This document shows positions 37,636-49,241 of a stretch of 64,000 bases of DNA, one piece after another; the first letter of the stretch is position 1; each line of letters starts with the position of its first letter. Position numbers and translations under genes: made by a program. Source of the DNA: Mytilus trossulus (Eukaryota > Mollusca > Bivalvia > Mytilida > Mytilidae). A model generated the notes under the pieces. That model made no database searches. It saw only the letters and a program-made list of their open reading frames with translations, and had not been told where the DNA came from. The stretch covers positions 38,448,171 to 38,512,170 of the forward strand of contig NC_086383.1 of the NCBI RefSeq assembly GCF_036588685.1, read 5' to 3'.

Positions 37636-37900
37636 GTTATCAAAGGTACCAGGATTATAATTTAGTACGCCAGACGCGCGTTTCGTCTACAAAAGACTCA
37701 TCAGTGACGCTCAAATCAAAAATATTTATAAACCCAAACACGTACAAAGTTGAAGAGCATTGAGGATCCAAAATTCCAAAAAGTTGTGCCAAATACGGCT
37801 AAGGTAATCTATGCCTGGAATAAGAAAATCCTTAGTTTTTCAAAAAGTTCAAAGTTTTGTATACAGGAAATTTATAAAAATGACCACATTATTCATATTC
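37636..37900 (+). repeat. R1 repeat, about two thirds of a unit
   Basis: It starts GTTATCAAAGGTACCAGGAT with CGCGTTTCGTCTACAAAAGA, AAGTTGAAGAGCATTGAGGA and AATCTATGCCTGGAATAAGA. It breaks off after GACCACATTATTCATATTC. The 82-residue frame at 37750-37998 starts inside it and is not a gene. Confidence 0.9.
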
Positions 37901-38639
37901 AAAATGATTCATTTATGTATTTGATAGTCACACTTAAACTGAGATATAATGCTAGTGTCACTTTATGTAGGAGTAAGAGTAATATTCAAACAGACTAACG
38001 TTTCTTTCTACTAATTTATGTTAATCCATACCTTAAAGAAACATATTATTCTCTTATAGTCTGTATAAGAAAAATTATAGTTGGTCTTTAAATACAGCCT
38101 TCCTTTTACTTTTTCACCGAAATGAACACAGATTAAAGGAAAACAAAAATAATTCGCCGAAAATTCCTTTTACTTCCTATTTCTTAATAACAATAAAGTT
38201 TGACCAGATTTCAGTTGAACTAATCAAATAGAATTTATAATATCGGTTTCTATAAAATTCGTTATATATCATGCTTTCTTATTAATCAATGTATTAGTTT
38301 GTATATTCAGTTTGAGCTGGAAAATAAAAGAATAAAAGAATTAAGGAGCATTAGTTCACGAAACAAATTCCCACACACGTAAAGCAAAATTCAATATAAC
38401 ATTCACTTTGCGGTCTTCAAAACGAACAATTAATCAAACCGCACCAAACATATTAGAAAGACGCTATCACTAGTTCGATAGACATTTGTTTAAGGTGTTA
38501 TGACTATTCGTAAGATAATATTCCTCTGTCCACGTATATTTGCCAATTTTTTCAGTCAGTATAAAAATGAAAACTAAGAAAAATACACTGAATAGTTAAA
38601 ACATAATAACGCGTCTGGTACTCAAGTTGTGCATGTTAT

Positions 38640-39110
38640 GTACAATATAAAAAAGAAGATGTGGTATGATTGCCAAAGAGACAACTGTCCACAAGAGACG
38701 AAAATGACACAGACATTAACAACTATAGGTCACCGTACGGCTTTCAACATTGCGCAAACCCCATACCGCATAGTCACCTATAAAAGACCCCGATATGACA
38801 ATGTAAAACAATTCAAACGAGAAAACTTACGGCCTTATTTTTATAAAAAACAAATGAACGAAAAACAAATACATAACACATACACACACGACAATCACTG
38901 AATTACAGGCTCCTGGCTTGGGACAGGCACATACATAAATAATGTGGAGGGTTAAACATGTTAGCGGGATCCCAACCCTCCATCTAACCTGGGACAGTGG
39001 TATAACAGTACAACATAAGAACGAACTATAAAAATCAGTTGAAAAGGGCTCAACTCATCAGATGGACTAAAAGACAAGTGGACGTGGCCGGGTTCTTGTA
39101 AATGACAATT
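38640..39110 (-). repeat. family G repeat, uninterrupted, reverse orientation
   Basis: AAGAAGATGTGGTATGATTG, GTCACCGTACGGCTTTCAAC, CAATCACTGAATTACAGGCT, CCTGGCTTGGGACAGGCACA and GGACGTGGCCGGGTTCTTG. It is the intact counterpart of the G copy at 47330-50800 that the satellite array splits. The 90-residue frame at 38629-38901 is repeat sequence. Confidence 0.85.
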
Positions 39111-40269
39111 AACAATTATCTATGAACATATTGGCAAAATGAAAGGTATTATGTTTGTGAATAAAGGTTTATTTATTTATCACAAATGTTCAAGGTTTTT
39201 TTATTGTTTTTGTTGCACTTTTTTTATATGCAAATAAAAGACACTGCAAACTTATTCAAGATGTTCCATCAAAATTAATTATCTTCCCCCTTATTTTTCT
39301 GAAGTGATATCTCAAAATTAGAAAAAGTATATAATTTTAGTTTTTTTATTTAAACAAATTGCGGTATATCTTTTTATACTGCTGGTAAACCCTAATATTT
39401 ATAATTTTGATCAACTATTTATCAAGTATTGTTATATTAGTAAACTATTAAATTTATCAAAGTAATAAATCAGAAAGTCAGATCTCCAAATGTATTGCAT
39501 TGTACTGTCCACAAAGGCATGTAATAATTGCACCTTTATAGTTTAACATTCTCTATAGCTATGTAATTGTAGTTTTTAATGAAAAAAAAACTTATGGGTA
39601 TTCGTATTTAATATAAATTAAAGGAGATGTGAGGATTACACAAATAAGGCAGCTCACAGTTGGTGTTTTTAAGCGATTCAAAGATATCCCTTGTCTTACT
39701 TTTCTTTATAGACATTATAGAAACATTACAATATATGAGATCAACAATAATCCTGTGCAAAATTTTTTTTTATTAATATTGCTGTATCTTAAATGTACTC
39801 GTATTCAACTGATTAAACATCATATATTTATTATATATATTTTTCATCTTGTATTGAATTATCTAATTGCTATTATCTTGAAATTTTGTATATTGCACTG
39901 TTTTGGAGAGGATTATGTTAAAATTGTTATAACTTGTATCCAATTTAATTGTTTATTAGACAATTACTTTATGGGTAAACTATTCCTGCGCAAAAAAAAG
40001 GACTACTAAGGGATTTTTCAATTTGAACAAATTTTCTGTAAACCAAATTTTACAATCCAGAAAAAGTATTTCCACTTTCTATGAACAACAATACGACGGG
40101 ATGCATTACAGAAGACGTGTCTACCTATCTATCAGGTAAATCTGATTCATCCCTATTTTGGTAGATTTTGTCTTCACTTCATCTTTATGTTTCATGTAAA
40201 GAGTTCTAGATTGCTGTTTGTTTTTTCATCGCTTACTTTATGTGCATACATAGCAGGAGTCGCCCCTAT
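39111..40269. other. no recognised gene; 126-residue frame at 39629-40009 unlikely to be real
   Basis: The frame is Ile/Leu/Phe-rich from base composition, has no domain I recognise and no good splice or poly(A) context. Confidence 0.5.
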
Positions 40270-40445
40270 TTGTTAAGTATGGTTGGTATTGCTAAGTCTT
40301 TATTCTTCTATGTTGTGTCTTGCGAACTTTTATCTGTCCGTTTGTCTTTTTTGTCTTTAAGCTATGACATTGTCAGTTCATTTTCGATCTATGAGTTTGA
40401 ATGCAACTCTGGTATCTTTCGCTTCACTTTTAGACACATCTAATT
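40270..40445 (+). repeat. diverged family C fragment
   Basis: TTATTCTTCTATGTTGTGTC, TGTCCGTTTGTCTTTTTTGT and CTATGAGTTTGAATGCAACT, in the order of the 3' part of the 15222 copy. Confidence 0.65.
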
Positions 40446-41339
40446 GTTTGGCGTTCGTGTGATATGTGTGTGATACCTAAATTAGTTTGTCTACCAATTT
40501 TGTCAGATCTAAACATTCGTTAACTTCTGTTGTCTTAATCGAACACATTTTACGGAGAATGTCGATGTCATCAACAGTAAATTAACTTTACGTATTTACA
40601 TATTGTATGTATATCACCCAATCCATTCAAAGAAGCGGTCTTTTTTGTTTATATCTAAATTCTTTTATATCATTTCTATTTTTACTAATTTGGCTGAGTC
40701 TATTTTTTTAATGTTCAACATTTTGATACATTAGTAGTATTATCCTTGATATTTCATGGAAAATATACTGATATATTTGATAATAACCTTCAATACTAAT
40801 ATTTTAAATTCGTAGGTGCTTTGGTCATAGTTTGATTTTTTTAAGTTGTTTACAAAAATTTTGGACAATTTAGTTTTTAAAAATGGAACTTTCTTTAGAA
40901 TTTATGTACCGTATTATTTTCTATTGCATGCAAAAGACAACATTTATAATGCAAAATAAAGTATTGTCGTACCTGGAACTATTGTATGGTAATTCCCTTT
41001 CCTTTATAGTCTTCAAAAGTTATATTTGCGGACTTTAAATATAGTTTTCCATTCAGTTAAGTAGAAAAGAAGAATATTTCGCAGAAAAGCCTTTAATACT
41101 TCCTCTTACTAACCAATCATATATGACTCGATTTTCGCTGGACTAATCGAAAGGTTTCTAGAATATATATAATTATATTGATTTTTATATATGACATTAA
41201 ACACTTAATTTTACAAGTGTTAAGTAAATTCGAACTGTTTTCAAAGTAAAGGAAAATTAAACATGTAAAACCATCTATCATTTCGGAATTCCTACTCATA
41301 CTTTTAATAAAGCAATGTATTTGTTCCTTGCCAATAAAT

Positions 41340-41475
41340 AAACTCATCGTACATACCGGAATTACTATTTAAACGCCAACGCGCGTTAGTCTTCATAAGA
41401 TTCATCAGTGAAAATCAAATCAAAAGAGTTAAAAGCCCATATAAAGTACGATGTTGAAGAGCACTGGCGATTCTA
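41340..41475 (+). repeat. strongly diverged R1 fragment
   Basis: AACGCGCGTTAGTCTTCATA, AGATTCATCAGTGAAAATCA and AAGTACGATGTTGAAGAGCA keep R1 order. Confidence 0.6.
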
Positions 41476-41479
41476 TCCC

Positions 41480-43436
41480 AACTTCCGAAAGATAAAAAAA
41501 GAGGGGGAGATAATAAAAGGATATACCAGTGATGCCTTGTATGAAGACTACGATTATTGACATCGTAAAATTTCTTTAAAGAAAAAGTTAAAGTGAACCA
41601 GTTAGGATATATAATCGGGAATAATGGACCGTTGTCGTCCATAAAAGATAACAAAAGGAAACTCAAATTGTCCCTAAAAATTGATTTTTTGTTACGTGAG
41701 TTTTCTTCATAATCTTTTATTTATGTGTTTCTACTGCTATTTACAGAATAAACTTCTGATAACATGGTAGATCACTGATATAGCCTATTTTAAATCCACA
41801 AACGTCCTTTAAAAGTCTAAAATGTACATATTCAATTTGGTAGTACGTTTTTATGCCGGTCTATTGTAATAGACAAAACATTGATGTGTAGATGTATTTT
41901 TGTTTTTGTTGTAGTCTTTTGTTGGTTTTCTTTCTTTCAAAGAGGGTGGGAAGCAGATGATTGACGTTTATCCACTTTTCTTTTCTTTGTTCTGTGTACT
42001 TTCCTAACAGGATGGTACGGACAATCTGGTATAGACCAAATCCCCACAATATTGTCGTAATGTCATTACAATAAATGACATACGAAACATGTTTAGTGAA
42101 ACTTGCATATAACAAAATGAAAGTTGGCTCTATTTCAGGAACCCTGATATCCGTCTTTGGATATTTGATTATAACATGAAATGTACCATTTTTAAATTTG
42201 TATTCTTTTTACATAATGTTACACGCACGCGACTTTTGTCAATCGCAATAGTTTATCTTAGTGGATTTCACTCTTAAAGATAAACTTAACGAATCTTTAT
42301 AACCGAATTGATTTTATAGCCTTGACGAAATTTTCTTATATCAAATGCGCAAAATGTGGTTATCGGCATTTTATTGTAAAAATAACGAGGTTAAAGTACT
42401 CTTTATAACGGTCAAGTAGTATATCCCCATTAACGATTCATTTTTAGGTTATCCAGTACGAATCTCTTTCTAAATGAATAATGTTTAAGTCGCTTCACTA
42501 TTAGTTTTTGCAGATAATCATTTTAATGAAAAACATACATTCAATAAAACACACAAACCTTAACTGATTTAATTCAAAAATTATAAATTTGAATCTAGAA
42601 AATCTTACCTCTGTTACATGTAGACAAATAAAATAATTATTCACAGTTTTCGATCAAAGGTGTTTCCCCAATTGGACATTCTCATATTATTTCAGTTAAA
42701 ATCCAATCCTTTGAATTATGGTAAAAAAATATGTTAAGGTCCGATTTTGATTTTATTTCTTATGTCAAACCCAGTCTTGTTTTTTATGAAATATTTTTAT
42801 GACAAAAAAAGTTATGTCATCATGGTCATTATTGCATACTCACCATAGTATAAATATATAGAAATTAAGCGTCGTTTTGTATTAATGCAAAAGTTTATTT
42901 GTGTCTTTGAATAGTACTTTCTATGAAAATATAAATCATTTCTAAAAACTACAAACATTTTTATTCTTAGGAACAAAAATCATTCTATTCTGACTAGATA
43001 TATCTGCAATTGAATTGCAATCAAAGATTGGTTTTTATTTAAATTATTAGGAAACAACTTCGATAGGTGAATCGATTTTGACATAAGAAGGTATGTTATA
43101 CCTCTTCATTTAATCATAGTTTTGAATTTTCAGGACTTTTGTATGTAAAAGACTAAAACATAAAAAAAATAATCTGCTAAAATAAATTATATGATTCTAC
43201 TGTCAGCAAAAGCTGTTACGCAAAATCAATTTTCGAAGAGCACAGAGGTTTTGGTAATTGTTGATTTCAGCACCGCTGAGAAATGAATTATTTTGGACAA
43301 TGTTGCTTGCAAGAATTATAGAAGCAAGTTATGTAATTTACCAAAACTGTACAAAAATCTATTTCAAAAATAAAGAGCTGTTCATTGGCATACACCTGGT
43401 GCAGATCATTTGATTTAAATAAACTCATCGTAGATA
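41480..43436. other. no recognised gene
   Basis: AT-rich sequence with short frames only. Confidence 0.5.
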
Positions 43437-43575
43437 AGAAGCTTTCATTTTGTAATGCAGACGCACGTTTCGTCTAAAAAAATAAGACGGTCGAATCGAA
43501 AGCAGTCTAAATGTCAAGGAGTAGTTAAGTACAAAGTTAACGCGGATGTAGGACCTAAACTTCCAAAAAGGGTTT
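43437..43575 (+). repeat. strongly diverged R1-like fragment
   Basis: GCAGACGCACGTTTCGTCTA and AGTACAAAGTTAACGC resemble the R1 head and middle. The rest is unrecognisable. Confidence 0.4.
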
Positions 43576-44769
43576 TTCAAAAACATCTCAGTTCAAGGAG
43601 TCTTGTTGTCTTCCTCCTTCTTGGATTTTCAATAAAACGACAACACTGGTCTATGTCTTAAATGAATAGAGCAAATTTTGAGAGAAGTATGCAATTCTTG
43701 CGAAAGACTTATAAATCATATTTATGGATGTATTTAAACAAAAATATTCAATATATGGTACTTTTGATAACTATTTGATATTCAATATTTTTATTATTTA
43801 TTTATTTTTAACTTTGCTTCGTACAAACAACATAAGCGCATCGATTTTTTATTGGGTTGGGTTTGCTTGTTTTGATTTTTTTTACGTTGCGTTGGTATAC
43901 GGTTGTTCGTCTTGGAACTCTTTTGCCATGGCCAATGAGTCTTGACGTTCCTTTGTATCTCTCGCCTCTCATTTTCAACAAAGAATTATCAAATTCTGAA
44001 TCGGAATAAAGAATCAAATAAAGATCCAAACATGTACTTCTGTGTGTGGTAAAAACAAAAGGTTCATATAATGACAGATCGAACCCCTCAAAACACCATT
44101 TAAGTAGAGAAATAAGATAGGTGCAAATATTCAAAAATTATATGAACATTGCACTAAATTTTGACACCTGGTGAGTAATCTCACTAATCTCAAGTAAATT
44201 TAAAACGTCACATAATTTGCTTATCCTTTCTGGGGCACTAGAGGTCATCTAATGTAATTTATGGATAGAAAACAAAATGACATTACGACGAACCATCAAT
44301 AATACGGCACTGCTGGTCAAAGATCACTTAAATCTCTAACTATTTCATTTACACTTGAAAAATAAGCGAAGCGGTACACAATATTCTTCTCATTGTAAAA
44401 ATAAGATGATCAGTAGCGTAGTATTGATAAATTGGAAGAAAACAGTATTAAATTTGGGTAAACAAATTTAAAAAGTGATCATCCACGGCTTTCTATGACA
44501 CATGTATAGTATACTTCTATTTGCCTTTATTAATTATTATTTTACTGTTAAGTCTTTTTTTTGTGATATTTATTCACGTGACTTTGTACTTATGCATTTC
44601 GTCATTGATTTATTATTATAATAATTTCTGTATTTTCATCTTTTTCAATTAGGTTTTGTGTTTCGTCTTTTTTAACTTTTGTGTTTCTTTGATAGATATG
44701 ACGTGGTTCATTGTCTAAACATCGCGCCATTGTATTATTGTGTTATGGAAATTTGTGTATTCTTCTCAT

Positions 44770-46503
44770 TCATATTTGCTTATGCTTTATCTTAATGCTT
44801 TTTTTTTGTGTTTCTTTTATACATAGTGGCGTGGCAATTTTTAGAAGAAACTCACAAAAAGCTGATGGACAAGTGGCAAGAAAATCTTGGTTTAATAGCT
44901 TCCTTGTGAGCCGTAACCCTCTATCAAGAAAATCATGATAGGAAATGCAAGCACGGGAATATCGTATCAATTGGGAGATATATACCCCGTATGCAGGTGC
45001 TGCTGGAATGTTGCTACTTAGAAATGGAAAGTTCACAATTGGAAAGCTGAAATCATCTCTTTTTTCGTAAAGTTTTGTCTTCAACCGACCCTCATTGTCA
45101 ATTTCTAGATGTAAGTCAAGATATGAAGCCGACTTAACTGTATCTGTAGTATCCTTTATCTCCAATTCGATGGGATAGATGCGATCCACATAGTCACCAA
45201 ATTTTGAATTGTTTAGTGAAAGAACGTCATCTATATAGCGGAAAGTAGAGTTAAAGGATATTGCTAACTTCTTATCTTTCTTCCTAAGAAGTTCCTGCAT
45301 GAAGTCAGCCTCATAATAATAAAGAAACAAGTCAGCAAGTAGAGGGGCACAGTTTGTTCCCATTGGGATGCCGACAGTCTGTTGAAAAACACGTCCTCCG
45401 AACGTAACAAATATGTTGTCAATCAAGAAATCAAGCATCTTGATAATATCGGTTTCAGAGAATTTTTTGTTTGAATCAGAATGGTTCTTTACAAAGTATG
45501 ATTTATCCATCCCTAAGACAAGATACTTGTATCTACGTTGGCCATTCTTTTTTATGAAGCAAAGTAATACCAACTCTTTTAATTTGTCTTTTAGTTTGGA
45601 ATGTGGAATACTTGTGTAAAGAGTAGAAAAGTCAAATGTTTTAATACTATTACAAGATGAAAGAGAGTTAGATTGTATGTACTCTAAAAGATCTTTGGAA
45701 TTTTTAAGTATCCACATCTGATTCACGCCACCTCTAGAATAGGCAGTTTCACAATAACTTTGAAGCCCGTCTTTGATTGCTGATAAAATGGATGTTAATA
45801 ATTTAGAAAGGGGTTTCGTGGAGCACTTGGAAGACCCAGCAATATACCGTTGTTTGTAAGGACATTTATGTAGTTTAGGTATCCAATACAGTGATGGAAG
45901 ATCCAGTTCTTCATCTTTGGTTGAAATACCAAAGGAACAAAGAACAGACCTATGATTATCCAGGATTTCCTCTTTGGTAAGTGTCGTGAGGGTATATGTT
46001 GGGTTTCCAAGTGAATTGTCTATACCTAATTCGTTAATCAAGCAATTAATGTAATGACTTTTACAGATAAAAACGATGTTATTTGGGGCTTTGTCTGCGG
46101 GGACAGCAACATATTCATCATGGAGGTCAGATAGGTGTTTAGCAACATTTGGATCTTTGAAGATTGACGTAGCATGGGCATTGATGGACCCATTCAGTTT
46201 CTTAATTCTGATTTGTATTAACGACCTCACTGCCTTAATCCATTCGGATAGAGTGTCTACGTCTTCCTTCTCGCGCTTAGCCCATTGCCTGGCATAATCC
46301 TCGACTGAATCCATCAAAATTTTAAAGTTGTGTTTCCAATTGATGGATTTAGGCTCACGATATTTCGGACCTTTCGATAACACGTTTCGTAGAGAAGTGT
46401 TATTAACAATGTTAAGGTCATTATACGAAGTTGACTGTTGTACCCTTATTTTTTTAAATTTTTGCCTATTGTGTCTTGGTTTTCCGTTGTTCAAGCAATG
46501 TTG
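44770..46503 (-). CDS. reverse transcriptase of a Penelope-like retroelement, 5' truncated
   Basis: The open frame runs from a stop at about 46504 to the stop at 44770 (~577 codons). No ATG occurs before about 46314, so the original start is missing. Ordered motifs: LYWIPKLHK and RYIAGSSK (Penelope-type PKxHK region), FDFSTLYTSIPHSKLKDKL (motif A, Asp), VGIPMGTNCAPLLADLFLYY (motif B), FRYIDDVLSL (motif C, YxDD), and SYLDLHLE (motif D/E region). The catalytic Asp residues are all there. This RT type copies element RNA into DNA. There is no GIY-YIG endonuclease after the last motif, and the frame ends in a Lys-rich tail at KKSIKIKHKQI. Family D repeat sequence abuts the 5' end directly at about 46.5 kb. 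It could still be transcribed, but it lacks parts needed for autonomy. Penelope-like is my best assignment from motif style. Confidence 0.75.
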   Translation of the reverse strand, partial: QHCLNNGKPRHNRQKFKKIRVQQSTSYNDLNIVNNTSLRNVLSKGPKYREPKSINWKHNFKILMDSVEDYARQWAKREKEDVDTLSEWIKAVRSLIQIRIKKLNGSINAHATSIFKDPNVAKHLSDLHDEYVAVPADKAPNNIVFICKSHYINCLINELGIDNSLGNPTYTLTTLTKEEILDNHRSVLCSFGISTKDEELDLPSLYWIPKLHKCPYKQRYIAGSSKCSTKPLSKLLTSILSAIKDGLQSYCETAYSRGGVNQMWILKNSKDLLEYIQSNSLSSCNSIKTFDFSTLYTSIPHSKLKDKLKELVLLCFIKKNGQRRYKYLVLGMDKSYFVKNHSDSNKKFSETDIIKMLDFLIDNIFVTFGGRVFQQTVGIPMGTNCAPLLADLFLYYYEADFMQELLRKKDKKLAISFNSTFRYIDDVLSLNNSKFGDYVDRIYPIELEIKDTTDTVKSASYLDLHLEIDNEGRLKTKLYEKRDDFSFPIVNFPFLSSNIPAAPAYGVYISQLIRYSRACISYHDFLDRGLRLTRKLLNQDFLATCPSAFCEFLLKIATPLCIKETQKKSIKIKHKQI

Positions 46504-46745
46504 TCAATATAATGGAATTTAATGGGATTTTATACAAGTGAGAGGTTTATCTATCTATAAAACCAGCTCAATCCACCATTTCCTACTTCAGAAAATGCCT
46601 GTCCTAAGTCAGGAATATGAAAGTTGTTATCCATTCGTTTAATGTGTTCGAGCTTTTGATTTTACCTTTTGACAAGATACTTTGCTTTTTTAATTTTCCT
46701 GGAAGTTCAGTATTTTTATGATTTTACTTTTTCAATTTATTCTTA
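46500..46745 (+). repeat. family D repeat next to the reverse transcriptase
   Basis: TTGTCAATATAATGGAATTT, TATACAAGTGAGAGGTTTAT, AATGCCTGTCCTAAGTCAGG and GTTCAGTATTTTTATGATTT. Copied again at 47886-48100 by the local duplication. Confidence 0.8.
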
Positions 46746-49241
46746 ATAGTCATGATAGTGTGTCTTTTTATGTTGTAATGGAACACTATTATTTAAGGTA
46801 ACCGCGAAGGTTTTACCGAGTTGAAAATTTTAAGTTTCAAACGAAACTAACGTTACGTTAATGCAAGTACCTTAGGCTCACACTTATAATACGGACTTAT
46901 AAGACAAATGATTAACGGTACTGTAGTTCCATCGGAAAAAAGCAGAGGCGTAAATCAGTTGAACTTAAGTAGTTAATTTGTTTATATGTACATAAGTTGA
47001 CTACCAAGTCGACAGGTTGACACTAGAAAAATGTGACACTAGAAAGGTCGACAAGTGTTAAAGTCAGGTGTTAATGTATACATGTTGAAAAGTCGATATA
47101 TGCATATGTGGACAGATTTACCTAGTCGACAGTTTGACAAGTTTCATTTAACAAGTAAACAGTTAATAGATTTCAAAATAATGAGAAATGTGAGAGGATG
47201 TTGCTGATTTAGTAAGAAAAATGAATGCCAAAAGTTTGTTTATGATTTGGGACAGGTTTTTTCAATCGTTGTGTTTACCATTCATCAATTGTGTGTCCAT
47301 CTCCAACCCTGATTAGCACAAGTTTAAAACTTCAATTGGGCTTAATATTACTAGTAGGTTATATACATATACATTTTCATGGATCTACAATCTCGCGATA
47401 CCTGTAACTTGGCATTGCACAAGGTCATGTTCTTCTCTGGCTGTTTATGACGTCTTTACACTAAATCCATTGAATGTTGGATGTGTACGGATTGAGTCTT
47501 AGAGGCATGATTTTTTATAAGTTGTTAGTGGCATTGAACTAGCTGTCAGATAACTGCGAGTACTCTCAGATCTGTTTATTGTTGTTTTTTTGTGTCGGGA
47601 TGTATAAGTACCCGGCCACGTCTACTTGTATTTTTGTGTCTATCTGATGAGTTAAGCCTTTTCAACTGATTTTTGTAGTTCGTTCTTATGTTGTACTGTT
47701 ATACCTCTGTCCCAGGTTAGGGGAGGGTTGGGATCCTGTTTACATGTTAAACCCCGCCACATGTATGTATATGCCTGTCCAAAGTCAGGAGCCTGTAAAA
47801 TATTGAAAACAACACGTTATTAATTTCTTGCATCCGAAGCGCTTTTCTGGATTTACCTTCATCAGGAACGCTCAAAGCCAAACACTTTATACAAGTGAGA
47901 GGTTTATCTATCTATAAAACCAGCTCAATCCACCATTTCCTACTTCAGAAAATGCCTGTCCTAAGTCAGGAATATGAAAGTTGTTATCCATTCGTTTAAT
48001 GTGTTCGAGCTTTTGATTTTACCTTTTGACAAGATACTTTGCTTTTTTAATTTTCCTGGAAGTTCAGTATTTTTATGATTTTACTTTTTCAATTTATTCT
48101 TAATAGTCATGATAGTGTGTCTTTTTATGTTGTAATGGAACACTATTATTTAAGGTAACCGCGAAGGTTTTACCGAGTTGAAAATTTTAAGTTTCAAACG
48201 AAACTAACGTTACGTTAATGCAAGTACCTTAGGCTCACACTTATAATACGGACTTATAAGACAAATGATTAACGGTACTGTAGTTCCATCGGAAAAAAGC
48301 AGAGGCGTAAATCAGTTGAATTTAAGTAGTTAATTTGTTTATATGTACATAAGTTGACTACCAAGTCGACAGGTTGACACTAGAAAAATGTGACACTAGA
48401 AAGGTCGACAAGTGTTAAAGTCAGGTGTTAATGTATACATGTTGAAAAGTCGATATATGCATATGTGGACAGATTTACCTAGTCGACAGTTTGACAAGTT
48501 TCATTTAACAAGTAAACAGTTAATAGATTTCAAAATAATGAGAAATGTGAGAGGATGTTGCTGATTTAGTAAGAAAAATGAATGCCAAAAGTTTGTTTAT
48601 GATTTGGGACAGGTTTTTTCAATCGTTGTGTTTACCATTCATCAATTGTGTGTCCATCTCCAACCCTGATTAGCACAAGTTTAAAACTTCAATTGGGCTA
48701 AATATTACTAGTAGGTTATATACATATACATTTTCATGGATCTACAATCTCGCGATACCTGTAACTTGGCATTGCACAAGGTCATGTTCTTCTCTGGCTG
48801 TTTATGACGTCTTTACACTAAATCCATTGAATGTTGGATGTGTACGGATTGAGTCTTAGAGGCATGATTTTTTTATAAGTTGTTAGTGGCATTGAACTAG
48901 CTGTCAGATAACTGCGAGTACTCTCAGATCTGTTTATTGTTGTTTTTTTGTGTCGGGATGTATAAGTACCCGGCCACGTCTACTTGTATTTTTGTGTCTA
49001 TCTGATGAGTTAAGCCTTTTCAACTGATTTTTGTAGTTCGTTCTTATGTTGTACTGTTATACCTCTGTCCCAGGTTAGGGGAGGGTTGGGATCCTGCTTA
49101 CATGTTAAACCCCGCCACATGTATGTATATGCCTGTCCAAAGTCAGGAGCCTGTAAAATATTGAAAACAACACGTTATTAATTTCTTGCATCCGAAGCGC
49201 TTTTCTGGATTTACCTTCATCAGGAACGCTCAAAGCCAAAC
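46528..49241. repeat. 1357-bp tandem duplication, two near-identical copies
   Basis: Copy 1 is about 46528-47884 and copy 2 about 47885-49241, offset 1357 bp. By eye they differ by only a handful of changes (for example GAACTTAAGTAG against GAATTTAAGTAG, one T more in a T run near 48868, and GATCCTGTTTAC against GATCCTGCTTAC). Each copy holds a family D part, ~600 bp of unassigned sequence with repeated GTCGACAAG/TTGACA motifs, a family G part, and the first ~90 bp of an R2 satellite unit. The junction reads AAAGCCAAACA-C-TTTATAC, with no long homology. Confidence 0.9.

Noticed and set aside
39629..40009. 126-residue plus-strand frame
   Set aside because: Composition is what AT-rich DNA gives by chance. 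No domain, splice context or repeat support.
46500..46745. Family D as the terminal repeat of the Penelope-like element
   Set aside because: At 45 kb D lies upstream and antisense to the reverse transcriptase. At 13.4 kb it lies downstream and sense to the relic. Other D copies have no reverse transcriptase nearby.
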